From positions 186,001-250,000 of the forward strand of contig NZ_BDCK01000017.1 in the NCBI RefSeq assembly GCF_001613465.1: a DNA stretch of 64,000 nt, in the 5' to 3' direction. The DNA comes from Nocardia niwae NBRC 108934 = DSM 45340 (lineage in GTDB: Bacteria; Actinomycetota; Actinomycetes; Mycobacteriales; Mycobacteriaceae). The notes below the pieces were generated by a model. That model was not told the origin of the DNA. It made no database searches and was given only the letters and a program-made list of their open reading frames with translations. The position numbers and the translations under genes are program-made. The stretch's first letter is position 1; each line of letters begins with the position of its first letter. This document shows, in pieces, positions 27,816 to 36,447 of the stretch.

Positions 27816-29006
27816 TCAGGGCCGCCGCATACCGTTCCCGAGCGCGGCGACGATTACGGCTACGACCGCGAGTGTCCCGCCAAGCCGCATGGCGGCGGCG
27901 ACGCCGATCACGTCCGCGGCCACGCCGCCGGTCAGCGATCCCAGTGCGATGGCGGCATTGAACACTCCGGCGAACAGCGCGGAGGCGCCTTCCTTCGCCT
28001 GCGGCGCGGCGGCGAAGACCCAGGTCTGCGTGGTCACCGAGACGCCGCCGTAGGCCACGCCCCACACGATCATCAGCACGATCGCCTGGGGAAACGAACC
28101 GCCGAGCACGGGCAGGGCGATCGCGGCCGCGGCCAGGATCGAGCCGATCACGACCAGAGTCTTCCGTGGTGTCCGCGCCGCCGCCGCTCCTGCCGCGAAA
28201 TTTCCCGCCACCCCGGCGATTCCGTAGACCAGCAGCAGTGTCCCGACCGCCGCCGCGGCGACGCCGGTCACTTCCTCGAGCACCGGCCGCACGTAGGTGT
28301 AGGCGGCGAAGTGGCCGGTGACCAGGAACGCCACCACGAGCAGCGCGACGCGTAAGCCCCGTTGCCGGGTCAGCCGCAACACGCCCCGCAACGGCAGTGC
28401 TTCCGTCGCGGGCAGCCGCGGCAGCAAGGCCGCCATGGCCCAGAGCACCGCCAGCGCGAGGCAGGCCGCGGCCACGAACGCCATCCGCCATCCGGCGAGC
28501 GCGCCCAGGACGGTGCCCGCGGGGATCCCGAGCACCGAAGCGACCGCGACACCGGAGAAGATCAGCGACGTCGCGGTGGCCACCGAGCGCGCGGGCACCA
28601 GTCGCGCAGCGAGACTCGCTGCGATCGCCCACACCCCGCCCATACCGACGCCGACCAGTACCCGGGCTCCGATCAGCACGCCGAAACCGGGCGCGCAGGC
28701 CGTCCCGAGGTTGCCGAGCGCGAGCACCGCCATCAACCCGCACAGCACGACCTTGCGCTCCACCCGGCGCAGCGCCGCAGTGACCAACGGCGCCGACAGT
28801 GCGGCCACCAGGCCAGTCACCGTCAACGCGAGACCGGCGCGGCCTTCACTCACCCGCAGCGCCGCGCCGATCGGAGTGAGCAGGCCAACCGGCAGCATCT
28901 CCGAGGTCACCACCGTGAACGTGGCCGCTGTCAGCGCGCCGACGCCGAGCCGGCCGCGAAGCGCCGAAATCGGACGCGTCGCAACGACTTCCCGAACCTG
29001 TGTCAT
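27816..29006 (-). CDS. MFS transporter, drug/arabinose efflux type
   Basis: A 396-residue membrane transporter with 12 predicted helices of the DHA1 efflux group. LPVGLLTPIGAALRVSEG at about 38-55 and GVGMGGVWAIAASLAARLVP at about 116-135 are typical. Export of a drug or sugar is inferred from family only. It is divergent from a LysR regulator with 92 bp between starts and is probably its target. Confidence 0.87.
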   Translation of the reverse strand: MTQVREVVATRPISALRGRLGVGALTAATFTVVTSEMLPVGLLTPIGAALRVSEGRAGLALTVTGLVAALSAPLVTAALRRVERKVVLCGLMAVLALGNLGTACAPGFGVLIGARVLVGVGMGGVWAIAASLAARLVPARSVATATSLIFSGVAVASVLGIPAGTVLGALAGWRMAFVAAACLALAVLWAMAALLPRLPATEALPLRGVLRLTRQRGLRVALLVVAFLVTGHFAAYTYVRPVLEEVTGVAAAAVGTLLLVYGIAGVAGNFAAGAAAARTPRKTLVVIGSILAAAAIALPVLGGSFPQAIVLMIVWGVAYGGVSVTTQTWVFAAAPQAKEGASALFAGVFNAAIALGSLTGGVAADVIGVAAAMRLGGTLAVVAVIVAALGNGMRRP

Positions 29007-29098
29007 GTACTCCAGGCAAACGCCCGCGGCGGGGGGAAACAACGGCGAAGGTCTCATCGTTCTATGAGCTGGACTCATCGACCGTGGAAGGGAAGCTG

Positions 29099-30025
29099 AT
29101 GGGTGGGCTGGAGGTCCGTGAATTGGAGGCGTTCCTCGCGCTCGCCGAGGAACTGCATTTCGGGCGGGCCGGTGAGCGGTTGTATGTGTCGCAGAGCCGG
29201 GTGAGTCAGCTGCTGCGCGCGCTGGAGCGGCGCATCGGCGGGCGGCTGGTCGAACGAACCAGCCGCAGCGTCCGCTTGACTCCGCTGGGCGTGGACTTCC
29301 TCGCCGAGCTGCGACCGGCCTACGCCGCCTTGCGCGCGACGGTCGACGGCGCCCGCGCCGCGGCCAGAGGCTTGGACGGGCGTTTGCGCCTCGGGTTCCA
29401 GGGCGCGGGCAACGATCACCTGATGGCCGCCGTCGAGCTGTTCCAGCGGTGGCACCCGGACTGCTCGGCCGAGCTTGTCGAGATTCCGCTCGCCGATCCG
29501 TTCGGCCCGGTGCGGCGCGACGAGGTCGACGCCGCGGTAGTGCTGCTGCCGATGGGTGAGCCCGACCTGGTACTCGGAGCGGTATTCGCCGGGCAGCGGC
29601 AGACGCTCGCGGTGGCGAGCTCCCATCCGGTCGCCGGACGCGCCGCGCTGTCGGTGGAGGATGTCGCCGAGTTCCCGTTGATCGGAGTGCGCGCCCCCGC
29701 GCCGGAGTACTGGCGGCGGGCGCAGAAGCTGGATGTGACGCCGGAGGGCCGGGCGGTATGCCCCGGCCCGGAGGTCGGCACGTTGGAGGAGGGCTTGGCC
29801 GCGGTGGCGGCCGGCCGCGGCGCGATGCTGCTGTGTCATCCGACCGCGGAATCACACCGCAGGCGCCCGGTGGCCTTCGTCCCGGTGACCGGCATCGCCG
29901 AGTCCCGGCTGGGGCTGGTGTGGCCCCGCCACCGTGCGACCGCGCGGGTGCGCGCGTTGTCTCGCGCGGTAGCCGCCACGAAGGAGGCAGGGGACGTGCG
30001 GTCGGTCACCGCGGAGGCATCCTGA
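29099..30025 (+). CDS. LysR-family transcriptional regulator
   Basis: A 308-residue activator/repressor. The LysR winged helix is at the N-terminus (ELEAFLALAEELHFGRAGER with SQSRVSQLLRALERRIG at about 30-46), followed by the two-lobed effector domain. ATG 29099 has a GGAAGGGA site. It is divergent from the MFS exporter gene, which is the natural regulon member. The inducer is unknown. Confidence 0.9.
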   Translation: MGGLEVRELEAFLALAEELHFGRAGERLYVSQSRVSQLLRALERRIGGRLVERTSRSVRLTPLGVDFLAELRPAYAALRATVDGARAAARGLDGRLRLGFQGAGNDHLMAAVELFQRWHPDCSAELVEIPLADPFGPVRRDEVDAAVVLLPMGEPDLVLGAVFAGQRQTLAVASSHPVAGRAALSVEDVAEFPLIGVRAPAPEYWRRAQKLDVTPEGRAVCPGPEVGTLEEGLAAVAAGRGAMLLCHPTAESHRRRPVAFVPVTGIAESRLGLVWPRHRATARVRALSRAVAATKEAGDVRSVTAEAS

Positions 30026-30444
30026 TCTACTCCGCTGTCAGGATCGCTCCGGCGTCCGAATAGCGGCGCCGACATGGCGTTGCGAATTCCCGGAGTCGTT
30101 GTACGAGCGGCGGGATAATTATTTGCGTTCTCTATCGCGGAGCCTGTGAGTGTCATCGGCGAGAGTGTGCATCGGCCCCTTTCGGGAGGTCTTTCCGGCA
30201 TTTCTCCCGGCGATTCTCCATGTCTATTAGTGAAGGAAACTATTGCGGCGGATTCACGCTTCGACCTGGACGTTTGACTATTTGTCCAGCTCAATACGCT
30301 CATCTTGAGTGATTCGACTCACCATTCGAGCGGAATGTGGTCTGCATCTCTATGTATGCGAATTTCGTAACCGTCGCCGACGGGTCGTCGATGTCCTCTC
30401 TGTCAGCCAGTTCGACTGGATGCATTCGAGGAAGAGGTATTTTC
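30026..30444. promoter_or_regulatory. AT-richer 419 bp leader of a peptide gene
   Basis: No other gene seen. The segment is noticeably richer in A/T than its surroundings. TTGACT at 30274-30279 and TACGCT at 30295-30300 make a possible promoter with a short 15 bp spacer, giving a leader of about 140 nt before ATG 30445. Confidence 0.35.
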
Positions 30445-30564
30445 ATGATCCCCGTTATCATCGACACCGGCAGCGCTGCTCTGAACGGTCTTTTCGATAC
30501 GCTCGGCGCCGCTGTGCACGGTCTTGTCGACACCCTGTGGACGGGTTCCTTCGGCGGCCGCTGA
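30445..30564 (+). CDS. 39-residue amphipathic peptide
   Basis: A short gene with a GAAGAGG ribosome site and ATG 30445, followed within 60 bp by a strong terminator. The peptide begins MIPVIIDTG and has two copies of an 11-residue pattern, NGLFDTLGAAV and HGLVDTLWTGS, which would form an amphipathic helix with Leu/Phe/Trp on one face. No family recognised. It could be a membrane-active or signalling peptide. The longer in-frame start at 30337 is not preceded by a good site. Confidence 0.55.
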   Translation: MIPVIIDTGSAALNGLFDTLGAAVHGLVDTLWTGSFGGR

Positions 30565-30621
30565 CCGACGTGACGGTCGAGGCGATCGACCGGGTCCCAC
30601 GCCGACCCGTGGCGTGATCGA

Positions 30622-30655
30622 GCGGGCCCCCGCACCGGATGGTGTGGGGGCCCGC
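30622..30655 (+). terminator. Strong hairpin terminator after the peptide gene
   Basis: GCGGGCCCCCGCACC (30622-30636), loop GGAT, GGTGTGGGGGCCCGC (30641-30655): a 15 bp stem with one G-U pair. The poly-T tail is poor. It may also serve the convergent fusion gene at 30743. Confidence 0.75.
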
Positions 30656-30742
30656 CGCTGTGTAAGCCCCTTCCGCCGGGCCGCGCCACGGTGTTCGACC
30701 TTCGTCTCGGAACGGTCGGCGCGGTTTCCCGTATGGGTCGGC

Positions 30743-32452
30743 TCAGTTGCGCGTCCCCACGGCGGAGACCCGGGTGAGTTCGGCCGCGAGTCGTGCGGGA
30801 TGGGTCAACTGCGGGTAGTGGCCTGCGCCCTCGATCGTGGCCGAGCCGTGAGTCGTCGTGACGGTGAGCGGATCGGCGGTACCGGTGACGATCCGCACGG
30901 GCACCTCGATCCGTTCGAGCAGGGTTCGCAACTCCGCCCGCCGCGCGGGGGCGCTCGCCCGGCGCAGCGCGGCGATGGTGCGGGCGGCGACGCGCGGCCT
31001 GCGCAGATTGGCCGCGGCGCTCGCGATCGCGGCGCTGTCCGGCACGCCGAGCCGACGCGCCAGGTCGCCGGCCGACATGCGGCGCAGCGCCGCCGCGGCC
31101 AGCGGTGAACGCAGCAGCAAGCCCGACCGTGGCTGGAGGAACGCGGGAGCCACCAGCACCACCCCGGAGATCCGCTCCGGGTGCTGCGCCGCGTAGCGCA
31201 GCACCGGACCGCAACCCAGCGAGTGGCCGACCAGCACCGGGCGGGTGCGGACGGAGGCGAGCAGTTCCGGCAGCACCGCGTCGGGATCGCCGGGCGCCGA
31301 GCGTCCCAAGCCGGGCAGGTCCGCGACCAGGCTCGGCCCGTCCAGCTCGGCGCGCACCTCGTTCCACGACTCGCCGTCGAGTGGAAGGCCGTGCAGCAGA
31401 ACGTAGTCCGGACGCGCGCGTTCACCGCTCACCCAGAGGCCGTCGGCGAAACCGGCCGTCGGATCGTCGGCCACCGCGCCGAACCGGCTGGCCACGAGAT
31501 GGTCGGCCCACGAGAGCAGGGTCGCCTCGGTCGGCGGCATGGTGAGCCCGGCGCGGCGGGCCACCTCCTGGGCCGCCGAGGTGTCGTAGCGGTCGTCGGC
31601 GATGAACGTCATCGTCTCCGGATCGGCGCCGGTCAGTGCGCGAGGGAGCTTGGCGATGACGCCCACCGGAATGGAGAACCGCGGCGCGGGCACGCCGAGG
31701 TGGCCGGCCAGCAGCCGGATCAGTTTCGGCAACACGGGGGTTCGATCGTCGAGAACCGTGTAGGACCGGCCGTTGGTGTCGGGCAGTGCGGGCAGGCTGA
31801 TCAGAAAGTCGGTGAAGTAGTCCACATCGACGATCGGCACGAAGGTGTCGGGTCCGCCGGGGATGGCCGGTAGCCGCCCGTTCCACAGGTCCTCGACGAC
31901 GGTGGCCAGCCCGATGTATTGGCCGGGGCCGATCACGCTGCTCGGGTTCGCGATGGTCAGCGCGATGCCGAGTTCCGCCGCCCGGCTGCGCAGCAGCGGG
32001 TCGGATTCGAACTTCGAAGCGCCGTACGCGCCGTTCGCGTAATGCTGTTCCTCCGATTCCTCCACCGTGATCCGATAGCCCGTGATGTGCACGAGCCGTC
32101 GCAGTTGGGGGAGTGCGGCGGACCAGTCGAGCACGCGCAGCGCACCGGTGACGTTGACCGCGTACGCGTCCTCGGCCGCGAGCCCGAAGGCGAAGCGGGC
32201 CGCGCAGTTGTACACGTCGCGGATGCCGGACGCGTCGAACCCCGCGGGCAGGCCGAGATCGCGGGCGGTGACGTCACACGTGACGATCTCCAGCCCGCTC
32301 GAGTCCACCCCACGCCGCCGCAGCCAACTGATGAGCCGCTCTTCGCTGCCCGGCCGCAACCCGGCGGCCACGGAATGTCCCTGCTCGAGCAAGCGGGCGA
32401 CCGCGTTGCGGCCGAGGAACCCGGCGGCTCCGAGAACGATGCTGTCGGACAT
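30743..32452 (-). CDS. Fusion of NAD(P)-dependent epimerase/SDR and alpha/beta hydrolase
   Basis: A 569-residue two-domain enzyme. The N-terminal extended SDR domain has GAAGFLG at 8-14 and YGASK at 143-147 as the catalytic Tyr/Lys pair. The C-terminal alpha/beta hydrolase domain begins with YVLLHGLPLDGESWNEV near 353 and has the nucleophile elbow GHSLGCG near 408 and the catalytic-His motif GAGHYP near 545. Such fusions are uncommon; a sequential reduction and hydrolysis is possible. It is 67 bp downstream of a TetR regulator and carries that regulator's operator in front of its ATG. Confidence 0.83.
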   Translation of the reverse strand: MSDSIVLGAAGFLGRNAVARLLEQGHSVAAGLRPGSEERLISWLRRRGVDSSGLEIVTCDVTARDLGLPAGFDASGIRDVYNCAARFAFGLAAEDAYAVNVTGALRVLDWSAALPQLRRLVHITGYRITVEESEEQHYANGAYGASKFESDPLLRSRAAELGIALTIANPSSVIGPGQYIGLATVVEDLWNGRLPAIPGGPDTFVPIVDVDYFTDFLISLPALPDTNGRSYTVLDDRTPVLPKLIRLLAGHLGVPAPRFSIPVGVIAKLPRALTGADPETMTFIADDRYDTSAAQEVARRAGLTMPPTEATLLSWADHLVASRFGAVADDPTAGFADGLWVSGERARPDYVLLHGLPLDGESWNEVRAELDGPSLVADLPGLGRSAPGDPDAVLPELLASVRTRPVLVGHSLGCGPVLRYAAQHPERISGVVLVAPAFLQPRSGLLLRSPLAAAALRRMSAGDLARRLGVPDSAAIASAAANLRRPRVAARTIAALRRASAPARRAELRTLLERIEVPVRIVTGTADPLTVTTTHGSATIEGAGHYPQLTHPARLAAELTRVSAVGTRN

Positions 32453-32464
32453 GACTTCTCCTTT

Positions 32465-32476
32465 TAGACCGGTCTA
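32465..32476. promoter_or_regulatory. LmrA/YxaF-type operator upstream of the SDR-hydrolase gene
   Basis: Perfect 12 bp palindrome TAGACCGGTCTA flanked on the minus strand by AAATATG, matching the known LmrA/YxaF (QdoR) box of the form AWTATA-TAGANYGGTCTA. A near-identical copy precedes the TetR gene. Confidence 0.8.
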
Positions 32477-32519
32477 CATATTTTGTTGCCATACGAGAGC
32501 GCCGACGCGGTACCCGCGC

Positions 32520-33074
32520 TCAGAGCAGGGAGTGCAGCGCCCGCTCGACGCGTTCCAGGGGTTCGCGACTGCGTTGTGCCCGGGCCAGCAACAGCGCGCC
32601 TTCGACCATCGCCAGCATCGCGGCGGCCAAATCGTCGGCGTCCTTACGGCCGTCGGCGCGCAGTCGCAGTCGCAGCGCCTGTTCCCAGGCGGCGTACGCG
32701 GCGGCGCACTCGGCCTGGATCGGATCGTTCGCGGCCGCGACGTCCAGGGCCACCGTGGCGACCGGGCAGCCCTGCTGCCAGCCCGACGCTTCCAGCCGAT
32801 CGCCGAACGCGCGCAGCAGTCTGCTCGCGGCTCCGGCGGCGTCGCCGGGCTCGATCGCGTCGATCAGCGCCGCGATCTCCTTGCCCGCCTGGGCGATCGC
32901 CGCGGCGACCAACTCGTCCTTGCCGCCGGGAAAGTGGAAGTACAAAGACCCGCGCGGCGCCCCGCTGGCCGCCAGGATCTGATTGAGCCCCGCGCCGTAG
33001 TAGCCGTGCCGCTCCACCAGGGTGCGCGCGGCGTCGACGAGTTTGCCGCGAGTCTCGGTGCCTTTGACGCCCAT
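32520..33074 (-). CDS. TetR-family regulator, LmrA/YxaF subgroup
   Basis: A 184-residue repressor. The DNA-binding domain includes LNQILAASGAPRGSLYFHF at about 29-47, a hallmark of the LmrA/YxaF subgroup, followed by GGKDELV. The C-terminal domain has the CPVATVALD motif at about 103-111. It is preceded by TAGACCGGTCTT and followed by the SDR-hydrolase gene with the same box, so autoregulation and control of the fusion gene are strongly suggested. Members of the subgroup respond to flavonoids or drugs; the ligand here is not known. Confidence 0.9.
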   Translation of the reverse strand: MGVKGTETRGKLVDAARTLVERHGYYGAGLNQILAASGAPRGSLYFHFPGGKDELVAAAIAQAGKEIAALIDAIEPGDAAGAASRLLRAFGDRLEASGWQQGCPVATVALDVAAANDPIQAECAAAYAAWEQALRLRLRADGRKDADDLAAAMLAMVEGALLLARAQRSREPLERVERALHSLL

Positions 33075-33084
33075 GCACCGACTG

Positions 33085-33096
33085 TAGACCGGTCTT
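33085..33096. promoter_or_regulatory. LmrA/YxaF-type operator upstream of the TetR gene
   Basis: TAGACCGGTCTT with the flank CATATTTTTG, one mismatch from the perfect copy at 32465-32476. It lies 11 bp before the TetR start codon. Confidence 0.78.
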
Positions 33097-33216
33097 CATA
33101 TTTTTGCCAATGGTGCGACTGATGACGGCCGCCTACCAGGTGGTAGCCGGGCCGGAAATCGCGCGCACTAAGCTTGTCGGCGGTAATTGCCGACCCCATC
33201 CCCAGGAGTACTCCAC

Positions 33217-34815
33217 GTGAGCCAAGCAGGCCGTCCTGTAGTTCTGATCGCCGACAAGCTCGCCCAGTCGACCGTCGACGCGCTCGGTGACGGTGTCGAG
33301 GTCCGGTGGGTCGACGGACCGGACCGCCCGGCCCTGCTGGCCGCGGTCCCCGAGGCCGACGCGCTGCTCGTGCGGTCGGCGACCACGGTCGACGCCGAGG
33401 TCCTGGAAGCCGGGAAGAACCTGAAGATCGTCGCCCGCGCCGGTGTCGGCCTGGACAACGTCGACGTGCCCGCCGCCACCGAGCGCGGCGTCATGGTCGT
33501 GAACGCGCCGACCTCCAACATCCACACCGCCGCCGAGCACGCGGTCACCCTGCTGCTGGCCGCCGCCCGCCAGGTCCCCGCCGCCGACGCCACGCTGCGT
33601 GAGCACACCTGGCAGCGCAGCAAGTTCAACGGTGTCGAGATCTTCGACAAGACTGTCGGCGTCATCGGCCTCGGTCGCATCGGCCAGCTGTTCGCCGCCC
33701 GCCTGGCCGCCTTCGAGACCAAGATCGTCGCCTACGACCCCTACGTGTCGCCCGCGCGCGCCGCGCAGCTCGGCATCGAGCTGCTGACCCTCGACGAACT
33801 GCTCGAGCGCGCCGACCTGATCTCGATCCACCTGCCGAAGACTCCGGAGACCAAGGGCCTCATCGGCAAGGAGGCCATCGCCAAGACCAAGCCGGGCGTG
33901 ATCATCGTCAACGCCGCCCGCGGTGGCCTGGTCGACGAGGCCGCCCTGGCCGACGCGATCAAGTCCGGTCACGTGCGCGCCGCGGGCCTGGACGTGTTCG
34001 AGACCGAGCCGTGCACCGACAGCCCGCTGTTCGACCTGCCGCAGGTCGTGGTCACCCCGCACCTGGGCGCGTCCACCTCCGAGGCGCAGGACCGCGCGGG
34101 CACCGACGTCGCCAAGTCGGTGCTGCTGGCCCTGGCCGGTGAATTCGTGCCCGGCGCCGTGAACGTCACCGGTGGTGCCGTCGGTGAAGAGGTCGCCCCC
34201 TGGCTGGACATCGTCCGCAAGCAGGGCGCTCTGCTCGGCGCGCTGTCCAACGAGCTGCCGGTCAGCGTCGAGGTCCAGGTGCGCGGCGAGCTGGCCGCGC
34301 AGGAGGTCGGCGTGCTGGAGCTGTCCGCGCTGCGCGGCATCTTCTCCGCGCTGGTCGAGGACCAGGTCACGTTCGTCAACGCCCCCGCACTGGCCAAGGA
34401 CCGCGGCATCACCGCCGAGGTCACCACCGCCTCGGAGAGCCCGAGCCACCGCAGCGTCGTCGACCTGCGCGCCGTGTTCGGCGACGGCAGCACCCTGAAC
34501 GTCGCGGGCACGCTGACCGAGCCGCAGCTGGTGGAGAAGATCGTCAACATCAACGGCCGCAACTACGACATGCGCGCCGAGGGCCTGAACCTGGCCATCC
34601 TCAACTACGAGGACCGGCCGGGCGCGCTGGGCAAGATCGGCACCAAGCTCGGCGAGGCCGAGGTCGACATCCTGGCCGCGCAGCTGACCCAGGACGTGGA
34701 CAAGGAAGGCGCCACCGTCGTGCTGCGCGTGGCCCGCGAGGTGCCCGCAGGCGTGCAGGCCGCGATCGCCGAGTCCGTCGGTGCGGCCAAGGTCGTCCAG
34801 GTCGACCTGACCTGA
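33217..34815 (+). CDS. serA: D-3-phosphoglycerate dehydrogenase
   Basis: A 532-residue enzyme that starts serine synthesis by oxidising 3-phosphoglycerate. The NAD motif GLGRIG is at 151-156, with Asp174 after it, and the catalytic triad is Arg235, Glu264 and His282. A long allosteric substrate-binding domain follows, then a C-terminal ACT domain beginning LAILNYEDRPGALGKIG at about 455. This is the long actinobacterial form, as in M. tuberculosis SerA1. GTG 33217 has AGGAG upstream at 33203-33207. leuB follows in the same direction after 275 bp. Confidence 0.96.
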   Translation: MSQAGRPVVLIADKLAQSTVDALGDGVEVRWVDGPDRPALLAAVPEADALLVRSATTVDAEVLEAGKNLKIVARAGVGLDNVDVPAATERGVMVVNAPTSNIHTAAEHAVTLLLAAARQVPAADATLREHTWQRSKFNGVEIFDKTVGVIGLGRIGQLFAARLAAFETKIVAYDPYVSPARAAQLGIELLTLDELLERADLISIHLPKTPETKGLIGKEAIAKTKPGVIIVNAARGGLVDEAALADAIKSGHVRAAGLDVFETEPCTDSPLFDLPQVVVTPHLGASTSEAQDRAGTDVAKSVLLALAGEFVPGAVNVTGGAVGEEVAPWLDIVRKQGALLGALSNELPVSVEVQVRGELAAQEVGVLELSALRGIFSALVEDQVTFVNAPALAKDRGITAEVTTASESPSHRSVVDLRAVFGDGSTLNVAGTLTEPQLVEKIVNINGRNYDMRAEGLNLAILNYEDRPGALGKIGTKLGEAEVDILAAQLTQDVDKEGATVVLRVAREVPAGVQAAIAESVGAAKVVQVDLT

Positions 34816-35090
34816 TCCGCTCGGGGCGCTCTGCCCCGGCGAACGCTGAATCGGCGCCGCGCACGAACATCGTGCGCGGCGCCGGCCTCTCGGTCGGCGC
34901 GCCACCGGCGTGCGGATCGGCGCGCGTACGCGATACCCGGCGGCCGCGCGCCCGGTGCTCGGCGATCCGGCCGCGCCGAGTACCGTGACGATGCTGCGGT
35001 CACCCGGCCGGAACGTCGTGCACCCGGCGGTCGCGTGTGAGCCGCACGTCGTGGCGGCCGCGACCGGCACAATCGAACGGAGCATTTCTC

Positions 35091-36098
35091 ATGAAGCTTG
35101 CTGTCATCCCGGGCGACGGGATCGGGCCCGAGGTCATCGCCGAGGCGCTCAAGGTGCTCGACGTGGTCGTGCCCGGCGTCGAGAAGACCGAGTACGACCT
35201 CGGTGCGCGCCGCTACCACGCGACCGGTGAGATCCTGCCGGACTCGGTGCTGCCCGAACTGAGACAGCACGACGCGATCCTGCTCGGCGCGATCGGCGAC
35301 CCGTCGGTGCCCAGTGGCGTGCTCGAACGCGGCCTGCTGCTGCGTACCCGGTTCGCGCTGGACCACCACGTGAACCTGCGGCCGTCCAAGCTGTTCCCCG
35401 GGGTGACCAGCCCGCTGGCGGGCGACCCCGACATCGACTTCGTCGTCGTGCGCGAGGGCACCGAGGGCCCGTACACCGGCACCGGCGGCGCGATCCGCGT
35501 CGGCACCCCGCACGAGGTGGCCACCGAGGTCAGCACCAACACCCGCTTCGGCATCGAGCGCGTGGTGCGCTACGCCTTCGCCAAGGCCCAGGCCAGGCGC
35601 AAGCACCTGACCCTGGTGCACAAGAACAACGTGCTCACCTTCGCCGGTTCGCTCTGGCAGCGCACGGTGGACGAGGTCGCGGCCGAGTTCTCCGAGGTCA
35701 CCACGGCTTACCAGCACATCGACGCCGCGACCATCCACATGGTCAACGACCCGGGCCGGTTCGACGTGATCGTCACCGACAACCTCTTCGGCGACATCAT
35801 CACCGACCTCGCCGCCGCCGTGAGCGGCGGCATCGGCCTGGCCGCCAGCGGCAACATCGACGCGTCCGGGACGAACCCCAGCATGTTCGAGCCCGTGCAC
35901 GGCAGCGCCCCCGACATCGCCGGCCAGTCCAAGGCCGACCCCACCGCGGCGATCCTCTCGGTCTCCCTGCTGCTCAATCACCTGGGCAACACCGAGGCGG
36001 CCGCGCGCATCGAGTCGGCGGTCGCGAAGGACCTCGAGTCGCGCTCCGGCGCCGCGTCGACCGTGGAGATCGGCGACCGCATCGCCGCCACTCTCTGA
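35091..36098 (+). CDS. leuB: 3-isopropylmalate dehydrogenase
   Basis: A 335-residue NAD-dependent enzyme of leucine synthesis, catalysing oxidative decarboxylation of 3-isopropylmalate. [10 protein letters not shown] at about 6-15, the substrate-loop arginines in [27 protein letters not shown] near 182 and the metal-binding [14 protein letters not shown] at about 224-237 are present. GSAPDIAG near 270 is the NAD site. The length fits the short actinobacterial LeuB. leuC and leuD are 6.7 kb downstream. Confidence 0.95.
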   Translation: MKLAVIPGDGIGPEVIAEALKVLDVVVPGVEKTEYDLGARRYHATGEILPDSVLPELRQHDAILLGAIGDPSVPSGVLERGLLLRTRFALDHHVNLRPSKLFPGVTSPLAGDPDIDFVVVREGTEGPYTGTGGAIRVGTPHEVATEVSTNTRFGIERVVRYAFAKAQARRKHLTLVHKNNVLTFAGSLWQRTVDEVAAEFSEVTTAYQHIDAATIHMVNDPGRFDVIVTDNLFGDIITDLAAAVSGGIGLAASGNIDASGTNPSMFEPVHGSAPDIAGQSKADPTAAILSVSLLLNHLGNTEAAARIESAVAKDLESRSGAASTVEIGDRIAATL

Positions 36099-36447
36099 CC
36101 GTTCCCTTCCTGCCTTCGGCCTCTGTACGGATCCCGCGCCTCGACCGCTGTCTCGCACATCGGCGTCGTCTGTACAGAACCATCGGCCGCGCGAAGCAGT
36201 CCCCGGCGGGCCGATACCCCGCGCGTGTCCGCCTGCTACGCCACTCCGGCGCGGCTCGGCCTCGTCTGCGGCCCGATTTCGGTCGCGCGACGCAGACTCG
36301 AACACGACCGGACTACTCGGACGTCCGGGGCGGCTGCCTTTGCGGTCCGTCCGAGGCTGTGCCGTCGAGTTTCGGTGGTGCCCAGAGACAAGACCGTCTT
36401 GGGCCCTCGGGGCGGACTTCGGCCCGGGCGACGTTCGGGGCGCGGGC
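36099..36447. other. 349 bp between convergent leuB and MFS genes
   Basis: No gene, RNA or clear terminator seen. Open frames here are GC-driven and lack features. Confidence 0.4.
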
